Shown here one piece after another: positions 21,601 through 33,489 of a stretch of 64,000 nucleotides of DNA. This DNA comes from Calamus simplicifolius (taxonomy: Eukaryota; Streptophyta; Magnoliopsida; Arecales; Arecaceae). The stretch is taken from assembly GCA_900491605.1 (NCBI GenBank), contig UESW01004571.1, positions 431,749-495,748 on the forward strand. Direction: 5' to 3'. The notes under the pieces are model-generated. The model was not told where the DNA came from, searched no databases, and saw only the letters and a program-made list of their open reading frames with translations. The stretch's first letter is position 1. Each line of letters opens with the position of its first letter. Position numbers and translations under genes: made by a program.

Positions 21601-23640
21601 TAGCTTTTCTAACCCGAGGTGATTGGCACTTTACATTTTAATCACCTTTTGAAACTTATTTAGCAAAGGTCATTAATGTCGCTTGATGGGTCGTGACCTT
21701 TCGGGGATTATACTGAAACTGACAATTCCTATCTTATTAAACCCACAGGGATCAGTGATGGCGGCCTTGTCCATGCGAAGGCCAGGTCATTAAATTCTTC
21801 TAATGACTTTTTGGGCCTTAGTGACTTTTCTGACCCGAGGTGATTGGCACTTTACAGCAGATAATCACCTTTTGAGGCTTATTTAGCTGGAGTCATTAAT
21901 ATCGCCTGATGGGTCGTGACCTTTCGGGGATTATGTTAAAACTGATAATTCATGTCTTATTAAACCTATAGGGATCAAGGATGGCGGCCCTGTCCATGCG
22001 AAAGCCTACTTTGAAAGTTGTGATGAGGCATGAGGATAAGACAAAAAGGGGCATCAATACCTCTTTTGGTAGGCAAGGCTGCCTAGGAGCTGCCTTGAGG
22101 CCGGCTAGGGACCGCTTTCGTGGCCGAAGCCGCCTAGGAATCGCCTTGGGGCCACCTAGGGACCGCTTCCGTGGCCGGAGCCACCCAGGAACCATCTTGG
22201 GGCCGTCTAGGGACCGCTCCTGTGGCCGGGGCCGCTTAGGAACTGCCTTGGGGCCGCCAAGGGACCACTTCCGAGATCGGGGCCATCCAGGAACCGCCTT
22301 CAGGCCACCTAGGGACCTCTTCTATCCGCCCAGGAACCGCCTTGGGCCGCCTAGGGACCGCTCCTGTGGCCGAAGCCGCTTAGAAACCGCCTTGGGGCCG
22401 CCTAGGGACCGCTTCTATGGCCGGGGCCGCCTAGGGACCGCTTCCATGGCCTGGGGCCTTGGGGCCTAGGGACCGCTTCCATGGCCGGGGCTGCCTAGGA
22501 ACCGCCTTGGGGCCACCTAGGGACCGAGGCCGGGACCGCCTAGGAACCGTCTTGGGGCCGCCTAGGGAACCGCTTTCGATGATTGATTACCACGTGACTT
22601 TTACTAGCCATATCACATGCTTCGAGGATTATTACCACGTGGCTTTTACTAGCTACATAGCATAGAATAAGAAGAATTTCCATCAAACTAGAAAATTTTA
22701 ATATGTTTCTTTTTACAAGTCTTATTTTAGTTATCTTTAAGCCTCTGTTGGATGGAGAGAAAAGTATGGAGGAAAGAAAACTAGAGAAAAAAACGGGAGA
22801 GAAAATGAAATTTACCTTGTTTGGATGGAGAGAAAAGTAGGGAGGAAAAAAACTAGAAGAAAAAATAAGGAAAAAAAGTGAGAGGCCCCACATAAAAGTT
22901 TCTCTCCGAAATTAAACTCAAAAGTGCTCTTTTATTTTTTTCATTTCGATATTGACGTTTTCAAAAAAAATTGATGCATTTTTTAATCATTTATAATAAG
23001 GGCATTATTGTTATTATAAATTATTAACTTTTTCTTCCTCTCTATTTTCCTTCCACCCATCCAAACAGAAGAAGAGAAAATATTTTCTCTCCACTTTTTT
23101 CTTTTCTTCATTTTCTCTTCCTCCATTTTCTTTCCTCTCACTTTTCTCTCCATCCAAACAGAGTATAAATAAATTAACTTATAGTTAAAATTCTGATACT
23201 AATTTGCTTTGAAGTTTAACAGCAGTGCAACTCTATAAATAGGTGTTGAATTCAAGCTCTATAAATAGGTGTATAATTCGAATAATCAAATACTTTTGAA
23301 TTTTGTGTTATCAAGCTCTATAAGAACATATTTTACTTAATCTTATTATTGGTTTAGAGATAATTTCCTTGACAAGGTGCTTAATCCTCTTAAAATTTCA
23401 AATACTCTTAACGTAAGATCAGATTATACAATTTCAACTACTTGTGTTATAGGCCTTAATGTGCCTTGGCGAATTCTATATACCCCTCTTCAATGAATAT
23501 AAGATCTCCTCATGTAATGGGGTCTCAAACACATTTCTAATGAACTACAAATTAATGGAAGCCTAGCCAATATGAGCCGATATAGCCAAGTGAGAGAAGA
23601 TCAAACCCAATTCTCCCATATCTTATATCAAAAGATCATC
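21597..23640. repeat. Dispersed ~2 kb repeat, copy 2
   Basis: Direct counterpart of 156-2195, with the same order of parts. It includes the 51-bp minisatellite (about 22075-22575), the MITE (22741-23166), a duplicated CTCTATAAATAGGTGT, and the tail ending CCCAATTCTC near 23612. It continues where copy 1 is interrupted by the copia LTR. The frame at 21981-22469 is again a product of the minisatellite. Confidence 0.75.
22741..23166. mobile_element. MITE with inverted ends (copy 2)
   Basis: Ends CTCTGTTGGATGGAGAG and CTCTCCATCCAAACAGAG are inverted. It is identical in position to the MITE at 1281-1701. Confidence 0.7.
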
Positions 23641-25129
23641 AACTCTGCAGTCGGCACCCTGTGCACGATCACATTTGTCCAACAACTAGAATTGAAGCTT
23701 CATCTCTCATGCGTTCAATCCAAACTAAACAAATGCGAGCAAAATGCATCTCATCTACCATTATAAAGGTGTTTATGTATGAAACCAAGAGAATACAAGG
23801 GAAAGAATTCTAAAGTGCGGCTCTGTTTTCTTCTTGTGTTTCCTGAACTTCGGGCAGAACAATCCCCACGACACTACTTAAATCCATACGTATTGCCTCA
23901 GAAGGTTTGCTCAATATTGCAAAAATATCAGGAGCCAATCAGGCTGTCTTCATGATCTCATGAAGCTTGCAGCCAAACAAGAAAGTGGATAGATCTTGCC
24001 TGCTACTCCTGAACATTTGAAGGATCGTATCATTCCTACAGTCCTTCAAAGTATAGAGTGGCTGATAGAGCCACGGATTACGCGGCTTCCTTTATGATGA
24101 AACATTTTAACGCAATATGCTGGAAATCTATTGCCTCCTGTGACCCCTCAGTAGAAGTAGAATTAAGGACTGTGTAAAATGCCCTGTTATTCTTTTTATT
24201 AAAAAAAAAAAGAAGACCATGCCACGTTCAACCTTGACTCGGATATTTTATTTCATAACCAAAATTACACATGTAGTGCAGGAATTACAAATTGAGTAGG
24301 ACCTGTGTCTGAAAACCGTATGAGACGACAGTTTGGACCTGTGTCTGAAAACCTATTTTGGACCCAAGATCACAGGTCAATGTCTTCAAGTAGAATCATG
24401 TTAGGCATACGTTCTCAGCGTATATTACATGCCGTGGAAGGATAATTTTCACCGCTGAGCTAGAAAGCTACACCCTCCATCAGGAGTTTTGAAAGTGGAC
24501 ATGAACCCGGACATGCAAACCATCTCTGTCACGAGTTCTGGAAGAGACTATACTTTGACCAGTGGACTGGACGAGAACCCATGCTTGCAAAGTTGAATAG
24601 TTTTCAAATGACTTCTCTGCTGTGGAAGAAAGAAAATATGATCAGCCGAACCAACAAACCTCACGCTGAGTTTGATTAAGGGATAATGAAAACAGAAAAG
24701 TTTCGATTATAATGGCCTAACAGCTCTCTGCTTGTTCGCCAGCAATTTGTGCCATAAGTACATCAGAAGTCCATTTTAAAACCCCTACTACTTTTTAAGA
24801 AAGCATTTTTGGCTTTCATGTGATTATAATTCACAACAAATAGGTCATGTTTAAAACAAGATCACATAAATAACAGATGAGACACATACGCACCATGTAT
24901 GTATGCATTGAGATGCTGCGCAATAATAGTATGATTTCATCCTTCGCTGTGTGGTCCAAACAATAAAAATATGACCAGATCTCAAATATATCAGTTAAAT
25001 GATGCATCCAGTTATGAACTTTAAGCTAAGTTGCAGCTTAAGAAATGCTTTGTTCAACTGAAGGTGCATGCCTAGTCCCAAAATTCTCCATAACACAGTC
25101 TTGGGCTGGCAATGAAGTAACAAAAACTA

Positions 25130-25304
25130 TGGAAAAGTCTTGCTGCACTGCCCTCCGGTGCAGCAAGCGCGCGGATTGGCCGTGCACTCATGCCACTGCT
25201 CATGCGATGCATGCTAAGACTCATTGCATCTCGGCAGGCATGGTGACATGAGCGCGTGGCCAATCTGTGCGTTTGATGCGCGGCGGTGCAGCAAGTCTTT
25301 TCCA
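25130..25304. mobile_element. Short MITE, ~175 bp
   Basis: The left arm TGGAAAAGTCTTGCTGCAC is mirrored by GTGCAGCAAGTCTTTTCCA. The inner arms also pair (GATTGGCC with GGCCAATC). Flanking AAAACTA and AAAACCA may be a degenerate target duplication. The frames on both strands here are accidental. Confidence 0.65.
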
Positions 25305-26648
25305 AAAACCATTTCAACTCATTTTCCAAGAAAATACTGACGTCCAGTTGTAACCATCTTACACAAATATCTGACAAAAATAATCTGCCAACCAAGAAGA
25401 GGAAGCAAGAATTTTGATGGGTAAAAATTTAAACTGCATGTGCGAAGCAGCTAGCAATTTTTGAAAAATATATACATAAAACATTCTAGCTGCAGCATCT
25501 GGCTAAAAATGTTACTTAAAAGTAAGAATGATTAAAAGAATAGCCAACCAATCTTCCCACTGCCATGATTTCAAAGGCTTGCAGAATACAAAACCATAGA
25601 ATTTTCTAAACCAAATTGTTATAGGAGGGACTAATAACAGGGCTTTGAAGATATTTTTGCAAATTAAAAAGTAATAAGCGCTTCAAATAAAAAGTAAATA
25701 TTACCTAATCAACATATTTTACCACTAAACAAATGATCCTGGTCAGATGAGACTATTGCAACAAAATTTCATCTGGTCAAGAATCATTCATTACTTATAC
25801 GGTCAGTACATGCATGTAAATACTTAATTATGGGGATCAATATATCCAATTATTTTCATAAGTAAAAATCTACCTTTTCATAAATTTCTTATTCTCAAAG
25901 AGCCTAATGCATTTAATTTTTTAAAAACATAATGAGGTACATAATTACTATAAAAAGTATATATTTTGTTTACTTATAAGTCAGTTGCATCATCCACAAG
26001 TATTTTTACTCCGGACTCAAGAATGAAAAGATGGCCCAAAATTGACACTAGTTAGTTGAACTTCACCAAAAGAAATGTAAAATAAACTCACAATGACAAT
26101 AAACTGAAATAAAACCAAAGATGGCCCCAAAATCATAATCTTATCAATATATTGTGAACAACAGTAATACATAGAGTCAATTTTGGCCAAGACTGGATAA
26201 TATGGCTCAAACTAGACAGCAACCAAATAGTTTTGGCTAAAACTGGTCAAAATCAAAAATTTAAATCAAATAAGCATAGATCTCTTTTGAGGTTTTAGCT
26301 GAAACTTCAGTCCTTCAGTTTGATGAAACAGACACTTGGATGGCATATTTCATGCATGTCAAACAACAATGGGTGCCAATGAAGTTAGTAAGTGATTTCA
26401 TATGCAAACAGAAAGAAAAAAATTAAATGAGAAGGAGAACTTCACATCGGACCAAAAATGTAGCTAGTACAAAAAAAGAGGAGGTATAAAAGGGGCCCTT
26501 CACATTATCATGTTCAGGAAGCATCATATGTTTGCCGTTAAGTGTCTGAGTGCAACCAATATTTTTTCCCTTAGATTTTATCAAGAAGGTAGACTGCCAT
26601 AATAAGAACTGAAAGCAATACCTCTTCTAGTTGAATCCAAACCAAATG

Positions 26649-26808
26649 TTTTAAATACTAGCATATTGTCTGTACTAGGGATACCATACCAGCAGGGAAA
26701 TAACACCCAGTACACCCATCTATACCAAGAGTTGATGCAAAGAAATGTACTATATTCAACATTGCACTAGTTTCGTACCGGTATGGATACCAGAACTAGC
26801 ACTTAAAA
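26649..26808. mobile_element. Short inverted-repeat element
   Basis: GTTTTAAATACTAG...GGGATACCATACC at the left pairs imperfectly with GGTATGGATACC...CTAGCACTTAAAACC at the right, typical of a small MITE. The right end is also part of a duplication recurring at 27505. Confidence 0.5.
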
Positions 26809-27756
26809 CCTTGTTCCAGACAAAGATTCCCATTAAGTTCCAGTGTTTTTTGCATCCATTTGTGCAATGTTAATAAAAATTATACGAGGGTTACATTTAA
26901 AGTACTCTTGCTTTTTAAATCCCAAAGTTTACCATTCGTATTGACTCTAATGGATTTCATGTCTTTAAGAGTAGTCAGAAAAATATAATTAATTGGTCAA
27001 ATCAAGCTTTACATTTTCAAAACAGGAACACAGACTGACTGGTTATTTATATTTGGTGAAAAATCCATTATGTATACATTGCATACAACCATCTGAATTT
27101 CATTTTGCCTTTTGCTAAAACAATTCTATTGTTGCTGTTTTGCCTCCAACATGTCTCCTGGTTCTTTTGAAAACACAAGGCATTATCAAGATGTCCTTCC
27201 TAAGTTTGAACAAGTTTAATATTCTTCACCTGGACAAAAATAATTCCTTACCTGAATTTATGGCAGTTACAACAAAAGAATATAAGACAGCAGCATTTCA
27301 TGGAGTATTTTAATGAGATTTATTCGATAAGATAGTAACAGAATTCAAACCTAAAACAATTTCATGCAATACAAGGATACAAAAGAAGATATGCACCACA
27401 CAAGAAAAGGAGACGGAAGCTACGAACCAGAGCTTTGCAAGAAGGGCAATAAACATTAGTGCATCATATCATACAAAATCCTCCAAAACTGTGACTGGAT
27501 AAGATACCAGAACTAGCACTTAAAACCTTGTTACCTAGAGTTTATTCAAAGATTCCCTGATTGGTTAAGATTCCAGGTCGACTCCCTCCTTTGCATCCAT
27601 TCTGTGCAATGCCTTAATAAAGAATAGGCGAAGGATCAGCATTTGAGCCACCGCCTTCGAACGCGAGAGATCTTTGGTGACATGGAGGAAGTGGTGGCCA
27701 GATCCTGATCACGTGCCTCTCGTCCTCCTCTGATCTGATCGAATCCAAACATCGCA

Positions 27757-28330
27757 TGGCGGGAGCCGTCTTCCTCGACATCTAGGGTCGCGTCCTCCTA
27801 CCGATGGGACGTGTTACCTAACTCATCGTATGATCCGAAAACTCAAGATCCGGTGGTATTCGTTGACGGTGCTTTTGGAGGCTCAAGGTCGGGCCACAGA
27901 AGGGAAAGCCATTCTAGATGATATCTTTCACCAGTACGTTGGCCCGTGAGAATGGCAAGACAATATCCTTCATACCACCTGATGGATTGAATGTCATGAC
28001 TCAGTACTCAAAGCCTATTATCAAGCTCAAATTTAGTCAAATAGAGCTCATTCAAGAAATTCAAGGAACGGACAGAACTGACGAAGTGCCTGTACCTTCA
28101 GATGCTTCCTATTGTGCATTTGGGATCTGCTAACTATGCACCCGAGAACAATGCATTGCTCTGGAAAATAAAATCTTTTCCTTATAAGGAGTTTATGCTG
28201 AGGGCAGAATTCAACCTTCCTAGTATAACTTGTGAAGAAGTGATGCGTGAAAGAAAGCTCCCATACTGGGATTCCATATTTTACATTACAAGTACCCGAT
28301 GTCTTTGCCTTTTGCTAAAAACAAGTTTCT
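27757..28330 (+). pseudogene. AP-1 complex mu-adaptin (medium subunit) retrocopy-like fragment
   Basis: AP-1 mu sorts cargo at the trans-Golgi network. From ATG 27757 the frame reads MAGAVFLDI, a stop, then GRVL, the N-terminus of the family. It jumps to VLLEAQGRATEGKAI (about 27870), the mu-homology domain segments NGKTISFIPPDG (about 27955) and EVPVPSDA (about 28085), and, after a frameshift, YAPENNALLWKIKSFP and MLRAEFNLPSIT (about 28135-28235). Large parts of the subunit are missing, there are several stops, and no introns appear within the matched parts. It is a dead, internally deleted copy. Confidence 0.85.
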
Positions 28331-28429
28331 ATTGTTGCATATGAGCATTTATTATGACCTCCAACATTTGTGCTCACTGCATGATGAGTGACATGCAAGT
28401 ATGATGATTGTGATAGACTAGTATGTATC

Positions 28430-29948
28430 AAGGCATTATGGGACATATACGATGACATCCATTACATAATCTGGTAAGTAAGCCAATAATTTCATAAATT
28501 ATAAATGGAGTTTTATGCATATTTATGAAATAGAGTTTTATTGATTATTTTAGAAATTGGTAAGTTGTACCATGTGTATCTAATTGCATATTTGCTATAA
28601 TAGTTGATATTATTGCAAAGTGAATTGATTATATGCAATGGTTAAAAATATACAAATCACTGTTTATGTGTTATGAGAGAAATTATGCTTATGATGACGC
28701 ATAATATGTGACATGCATTTGTAAAATAATTTAATTATATTTTATGTGTCGCCGCGGTTCTCCTTTGATATGGCATGTGAAGGTCACGCACATCTAGAGG
28801 ATGTGCAGGCATTGCAGGGCCGTGGGACACATATCATATTTATAGATATGGCATGTGGAGGCCACGCACATCTAAAGGATGTGTGCTGATTGATGAAGGC
28901 AGGGTCGTGGGATACATATGATATAATATATCATAGTGATTTGAATTATATTTATATGTGTCGTTGCGGTTCTCCTTTGATATGGCATGTGGAGGCCACG
29001 CACATCTAGAGAATGTGCTGATTGATATGGCATGTGGAGGCTACGAACATCTAGAGGATGTGTGCAGATTGATGGAGGCATTGCAGGGCCGTGGGATACA
29101 AATGATATAATATAACAATAATTAAATATAAACAGTGGATTTGAATTATATTTATGTGTGTCGCCGCGGTTCTCCTTTGATATGGCATGTGGAGGCCACG
29201 CACATCTAGAGGATGCTGATTGATGGAGGCATTGCAGGGCCGTGGGATACATATGATATCAATGATTAAATATAAATAGTGGATTTGAATTATATTTATA
29301 TGTGTCGCTGCGGTTCTCCTTTGATATGGCATGTGGAGGCCACGCACATCTAGAGGATGTGTGCTGATTGATATGGCATGTGGAGGCCACGCACATCTAG
29401 AGGATGTGTGCAGATTGATGGAGGCATTGCAGGGCCGTGGGACACTGATTAAATATAAACAGTGGATTTGTTTACAATGCATATTCTGGTATTTGTTTCA
29501 CCAGCTTCCATGATTATTTTGACTTAATGATATGCATGATTATGATAGCATGTTAATTTGAAAGTTTTATGAAAATTATGACTTGATAATATCTTGAGAA
29601 ATAAGATGATATGACTATTTTATGTCATTATTATAGGCTTACTTATTAAGTGTGAGCTCATATAAATCTCACAATGTTTTTTAGAGCCTCAGGATTGAAG
29701 AAGGAACCATAGGGTCGTTGGAGCTTCTATTTAAAATAAAGTGGATTCATATGTTGATGTAACCCCAGTAATGTTTGCGTGTAGGGCTTGTAGCCCAAAT
29801 CTTTAGTTATGGATTGTATAAAAGTTATGGACTTGAATGATATATAGGTTGTTGCCTTTCTTGAATTTAGTGTCATGATTCAGGACGCCTTGCATGCCTG
29901 GCATGCGGCGGATTGTCACCCTAGCTCAAAATTTTTGGATCTGTGACA
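28430..29948 (+). mobile_element. Chromovirus-type LTR fragment, inverted relative to 39612-48683
   Basis: Reverse-complement similarity to the LTRs at 39612-42435 and 45538-48683 runs from about 28430 to the LTR end near GATCTGTGACA (29948). Repeats of CATGTGGAGGCCACGCACATC and GCAGGGCCGTGGGA are prominent. The 5' part of the LTR (about half) is missing. It abuts the last codons of the AP-3 delta pseudogene. Confidence 0.75.
28745..29450 (+). repeat. Compound tandem repeat in the LTR fragment
   Basis: Four larger units (about 140-200 bp) each start TGTGTCGCYGCGGTTCTCC, contain one or two copies of GGCATGTGGAGGCCACGCAC with ATCTAGAGGATGTG, and end GCAGGGCCGTGGGA. It produces matching open frames on the minus strand that are not genes. 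Confidence 0.85.
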
Positions 29949-30257
29949 TGACTGGTGCCTGAGGAACCACATTTAGAGGGGCCTCCCCTCTTTGCCTATG
30001 CTTATGTGTTTCATGACAATGACTACTCCTTGTTGAGTTCCTACGCCTTTTCTCCTCATTCTTCTGAGGGCTTCTATGTCTTTCTTTTTCATGATTATGA
30101 TGTTTACTTGTCCTAGAACTTTGAACTCCAAGGTTCTCTATCACTCAAATCAAAATTTTCTTTTGACTGAGAAATGGAGTCACTATTTGATACATCTTTG
30201 ACCCTTCTTCGAGAAGCTCTGTCTAAACATCTTTTGTGATGATGATGGTTTGCCTTT
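29949..30257 (-). pseudogene. AP-3 delta-adaptin pseudogene, piece 7 (C-terminal tail)
   Basis: Directly after the solo LTR the minus strand reads KPSSSQKMFRQSF, then, with stops and frame changes, the basic tail KHHNHEKERHRSPQK, STRSSHCHETHKHRQRG and PLNVVPQAPV. Plant AP-3 delta proteins end in a lysine/arginine/histidine-rich stretch and a short hydrophobic terminus following such a PLNVV-x-QAPV motif. Here the terminus is cut by the chromovirus LTR at 29948. Confidence 0.8.
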
Positions 30258-31508
30258 TGATGATGCCTGATCATCGGTCTTGAACGTCGGAGAAGAGAGC
30301 CGCTTAATTCGCCGCTCCGCGCCTCATCGAGTGGCCTGCAAAAAGTCCCAAGACCGGAGGGGTGCTCCGGTGGGGACCCTTCGACGCTAAATCAGTAACC
30401 TAGGTCACAGCTGAGGGAGAGCTCAGACGAGCTCTGAGAGAAAAATGAGGTCTCAGAAAGAGAAGAATCCCCTTCTGGGTATTAGGGTAGCGAGTGTATG
30501 AGTTTGCGTACCTTGTTTCTGAGTGGACTTACCCTTTTATAGGGGGTTGACACCTGCACAACCACGTGGAGTTTCGTAAGGAAGGAATGTCCGCTGGGTT
30601 CGTGGGGTTGCATGAATTTGGGCTGATCGGTGGGTTCTGTCCCATCGGAGAGGGAAAAACAATGGTTGGTGGGCTACGTCCCATCAGTCAGCAGAGCTAA
30701 TAGGTAGTTAGGTCTTGTCCCATCAGCGGTGTGGCCAGTGAGTAGTTGGGCCTAGGGATGCCAGGCGGCGCGCGTCAGAAGGACGGCAATGTGAACCGCC
30801 AGGACCGTTCTGGGATCGACTTGGGGCAGCCTTGACCCTCCTAAGGGCGCCGAGGCCGAGCAGGACTGGCTCGACCGACCTGCAGATGCTGGGCGGGGCT
30901 GGCCTGGGAAGGTTGTGGCCGACTTGGCCGACTCGGAGATGCCGGGGCCGAGCGGGGTCGACCAGGGAAGGTCGGTGCCGACTCGGCCGACTCGGAGATG
31001 CCGGGGCCGAGCGGGGCCGACCAGGGAAGGTCGGGGCCGACTTGGCCGACTCGGAGATGCCGAGGCCGAGCGGGGTCGACCAGGGAAGGTCGGTGCCGAC
31101 TCGGCCGACTCGGAGATGCCGGGGCCGAACGGGGCCAACCAGGGAAGGTCGGTGCCGACTCGGCCGACTTGGAGATATCGGGGTCGAACGGGGCCGACCA
31201 GGGAAGGTCGGTGCCGACTCGGCTGATTTGGAGATGCCGGGACCGAGCGGGGCCGACCAGGGAAGGTCGGTGCCGACTCGAGATGCCGGGGCCGAGCGAG
31301 GTCGATCAGGGAAGGTCGGCGCCGACTCGGCCGACTCGGAGATGTCGGGGCCGAGCAGGGCCGACCAAGGAAGGTTGGTGCCGACTCGGCCGACTCGGAG
31401 ATGCAGGGAAGGTCGGTGCTGACCCGGCCGACTTGAAGATGCCTGGGCAGGCCACCTTAGAATTTTGATTTTGCCATAATCGCCCTCGTGGCTATGTCAG
31501 CCACATCA
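30258..31508 (-). mobile_element. Solo LTR (gypsy-like) inside AP-3 delta pseudogene
   Basis: On the minus strand it begins TGATGTGGCTGACATAGCC at 31508 and ends GGCATCATCA at 30258. Flanks are CCTTT (30253-30257) and CCTTC (31509-31513), a target duplication with one difference. A TATA-like CTATAAAAGG lies on the minus strand near 30533. Removing it joins ...LWSKEG to KPSSSQK in the adaptin frame, which supports these ends. Confidence 0.8.
30900..31440 (-). repeat. ~60-bp minisatellite in solo LTR
   Basis: About nine units of CGGCCGACTCGGAGATGCCG plus GGGCCGAGCGGGGCCGACCA and GGGAAGGTCGGTGCC. The unit length is close to a multiple of three, so frames stay open on the + strand without coding meaning. 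Confidence 0.9.
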
Positions 31509-31753
31509 CCTTCTTTGCTCCAAAGTACATCACGTATTGCACCAGATAGCAAATCGCCTCTTTTGATTCCTTCACTGTTGCCAAACTAGAGGTTGAGACT
31601 CCATCTCCTTCATCCAGGTTTACCACTACAGGGCATGGCTTTGTGTGCTTTACCTTTCTGGGAATCAATGATTGCTCAGTCATGAGCTTTACAGAGTCCT
31701 CAGTTGGCACATGGGTAATCATTCGATTCAGTCTCATCTTCCTTTGCGGGAAG
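31509..31753 (-). pseudogene. AP-3 delta-adaptin pseudogene, piece 6
   Basis: Minus-strand reading gives AKEDETESNDYPCAN, then (frameshift) TEQSLIPRKVKHTKPCPVVVNLDEGDG, then (frameshift) DLLSGAIRDVLWSKEG. Plant AP-3 delta has KPRPVVVKLDDGDE-like and LLSGAIRDVL-like segments in its C-terminal hinge and ear region. The piece lies between two solo LTRs and is continuous with both neighbours once these are removed. Confidence 0.85.
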
Positions 31754-32273
31754 TGTAATAACCCGTTGCTTTAATGGTCCTATTTTATTGACTAAACGCT
31801 TCTCCTATTAAAGTGATAACAGCCCCCCTCCCTTAATACCTGAACGCTCGCTTGATAGGGCATGCGGTGAAGGAATTGGGTATAAAAGGGGACCCATCCT
31901 ATGGTTTTACAATATAGTTCTCGAGAGAAATCCTAAGGTTTTAGAATATGGTTCTCGAGAGAGATCCTAAGGTTTTAGAACAGGGTTCTCGAGAGAGATC
32001 CTAAGATTCTCGAGAGAGAAACCTAAAAGTGGAGGCATTGGAATTGAGTCCCTGATCAAGAGCAATCCTGAAGGCATACACCATCTGAATGCGAGAGCTC
32101 GTTGATTAGAAGACCGATCCATCGAGAAGAGAAAGGGAAGATCAATCGAGATCGCTAAAGAAAGGAAGATCTCCCGTGCAGTCCAAAGGAAAACCAGGAA
32201 GATCGGATTCCTTACCACCATTAAAAAAAATAATGGCTGGAGGTAATTATGTTTAAGCAAATTAAGTCTTACA
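31754..32273 (+). mobile_element. Solo LTR, 520 bp, inside AP-3 delta pseudogene
   Basis: Starts TGTAATAACCCG and ends TTAAGTCTTACA, flanked by perfect GGAAG duplications (31749-31753 and 32274-32278). It has a TATA box (TATAAAAGGGG, about 31880) and three ~34-bp repeats of GGTTCTCGAGAGAGATCCTA. It has no coding frame. Excision restores YYLPAKEDETE in the adaptin frame. Confidence 0.85.
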
Positions 32274-32982
32274 GGAAGGTAATACAATCCATGTCGTTTA
32301 CGGTGTTCGGCAAGCAGAGATGCTGACTGAACTGATGGTGCAGGTTCATCCTCGGTCTCCCGATGTTGATGTCTTCGAAGGGAGAATTATATCGGCACAG
32401 ATTGAGCAATATCATTCTCAGCTAATGTTGTAGCAAGATCTGCAAGATCTTCCTCAAGTACAAGACCCTCAGGTACAGAAACTCTCTTCTGAGCATTAGC
32501 AGAAATTGGACCTAGCTCTTCAGAACACATTTGCCTGCACAAGGTTCATAATTTCACTAATCCTTCCATCTTTTATGAAGCTCTCCTCCTCAGTCTTCCT
32601 AGATGGAATCTCTCGTAACATGTGAATCAAACCAAGCACATTCCTTGCCCGCTCCTGAACCTCCACTTCATCATTCTCTGATAGTAGGCCCACTGCCATT
32701 TCGATCAAATTTAACATTTTTGTAAGACATTCATGTGTAAGGGATCTTTCTTCTCTATCGAACTCAATAAAGAGGCCGGTTTGTCATCAGTAGCAATGCC
32801 ATCAGTGCACGCCATCCCAGTGGTTCCCATCAGCTAAACAACTAGCTGCAGCGGCAGCAGCATTAGATTCTATAATGGAGGACGCTCCTCCAATGGTTGA
32901 ATGGCAAAGAGACGAAAGATGACTGACTTCCACTTGATCGATATATGTAGAAACAAAACGCAAGAATTTTAAACACTGCTTG
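32274..32982 (-). pseudogene. AP-3 delta-adaptin pseudogene, piece 5
   Basis: Minus strand, in order: YIQAVFKILAF across the insertion, a frameshift, QVEVSHLSSLCHSTIGGASS, SLLSSIEKKDPLH, LNLIEMAVGLLSENDEVEVQ, ERARNVLGLIHMLREIPS, then (frameshift) EELGPISANAQKRVSVPEGL and SASLLAEHRKRHGLYYLP. These match the middle and hinge of plant AP-3 delta, including the conserved VEVQERA-NVLG and SLLAEHRKRHG motifs. One stop and several frameshifts are present. Confidence 0.88.
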
Positions 32983-33489
32983 TGTTATGTCCGCCCCAGA
33001 CTCAATGGTGGATACAGAAGGTGATAACCCATCGCATTACTAGGCATGCAAGGTGATCAATAATAAAAAAATCATCAAATAAAGAAATAATAGACTACAA
33101 TGCCATTAAAAATTCATAATATTCTTAGTACAAATCCATATAAAACAAATATTTGGGCTACATATCAACTGATAAATATAAACTTATCTAAGCGCAAGAC
33201 TACATAAACTTATCTGACAGGCGCTTTATTCTATCCAACCTAGAGTCATCCTTGTCTTGCTTAGGATTAATCCTGAGTTTATACCTAAGGTTAAACCTAG
33301 GCTTTGATACCATTATATTTGCCACGCACCATATCCTAATGGTGGATCCAGAAGGTGGCAACCCGCTACATACTATGCATGCAAAGTGATCAGTTAATTT
33401 ATGGCAGTCCCGACCTGAGTGGTTCTTATCATGGTGAGGATATTGGGCTTCTTTACCCTTCTAACCAGATGGAGTATGGAATGAACCTC

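Larger units (their letters stand above)
23650..27640. other. Non-coding stretch with MITEs
   Basis: About 4 kb without a supported gene. It holds a small inverted-repeat element at 25130-25304, another at 26649-26808, and a direct duplication (26785-26905 with 27505-27625). The rest is A/T-rich single-copy-looking sequence. Confidence 0.5.

Noticed and set aside
28872..29482. Histidine- and proline-rich small proteins on the minus strand
   Set aside because: Produced by tandem repeats of a chromovirus LTR; the same peptide recurs in the other LTRs.
30832..31468. Open frames of RPGKVGADSADSEMPGPS type as a repeat protein gene
   Set aside because: They lie within a minisatellite of a solo LTR and are open in more than one frame.
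31967..32287. A host intron between adaptin pieces 5 and 6
   Set aside because: The GT-like start is part of TGTAAG, but perfect GGAAG duplications and TG...CA ends show a solo LTR instead.
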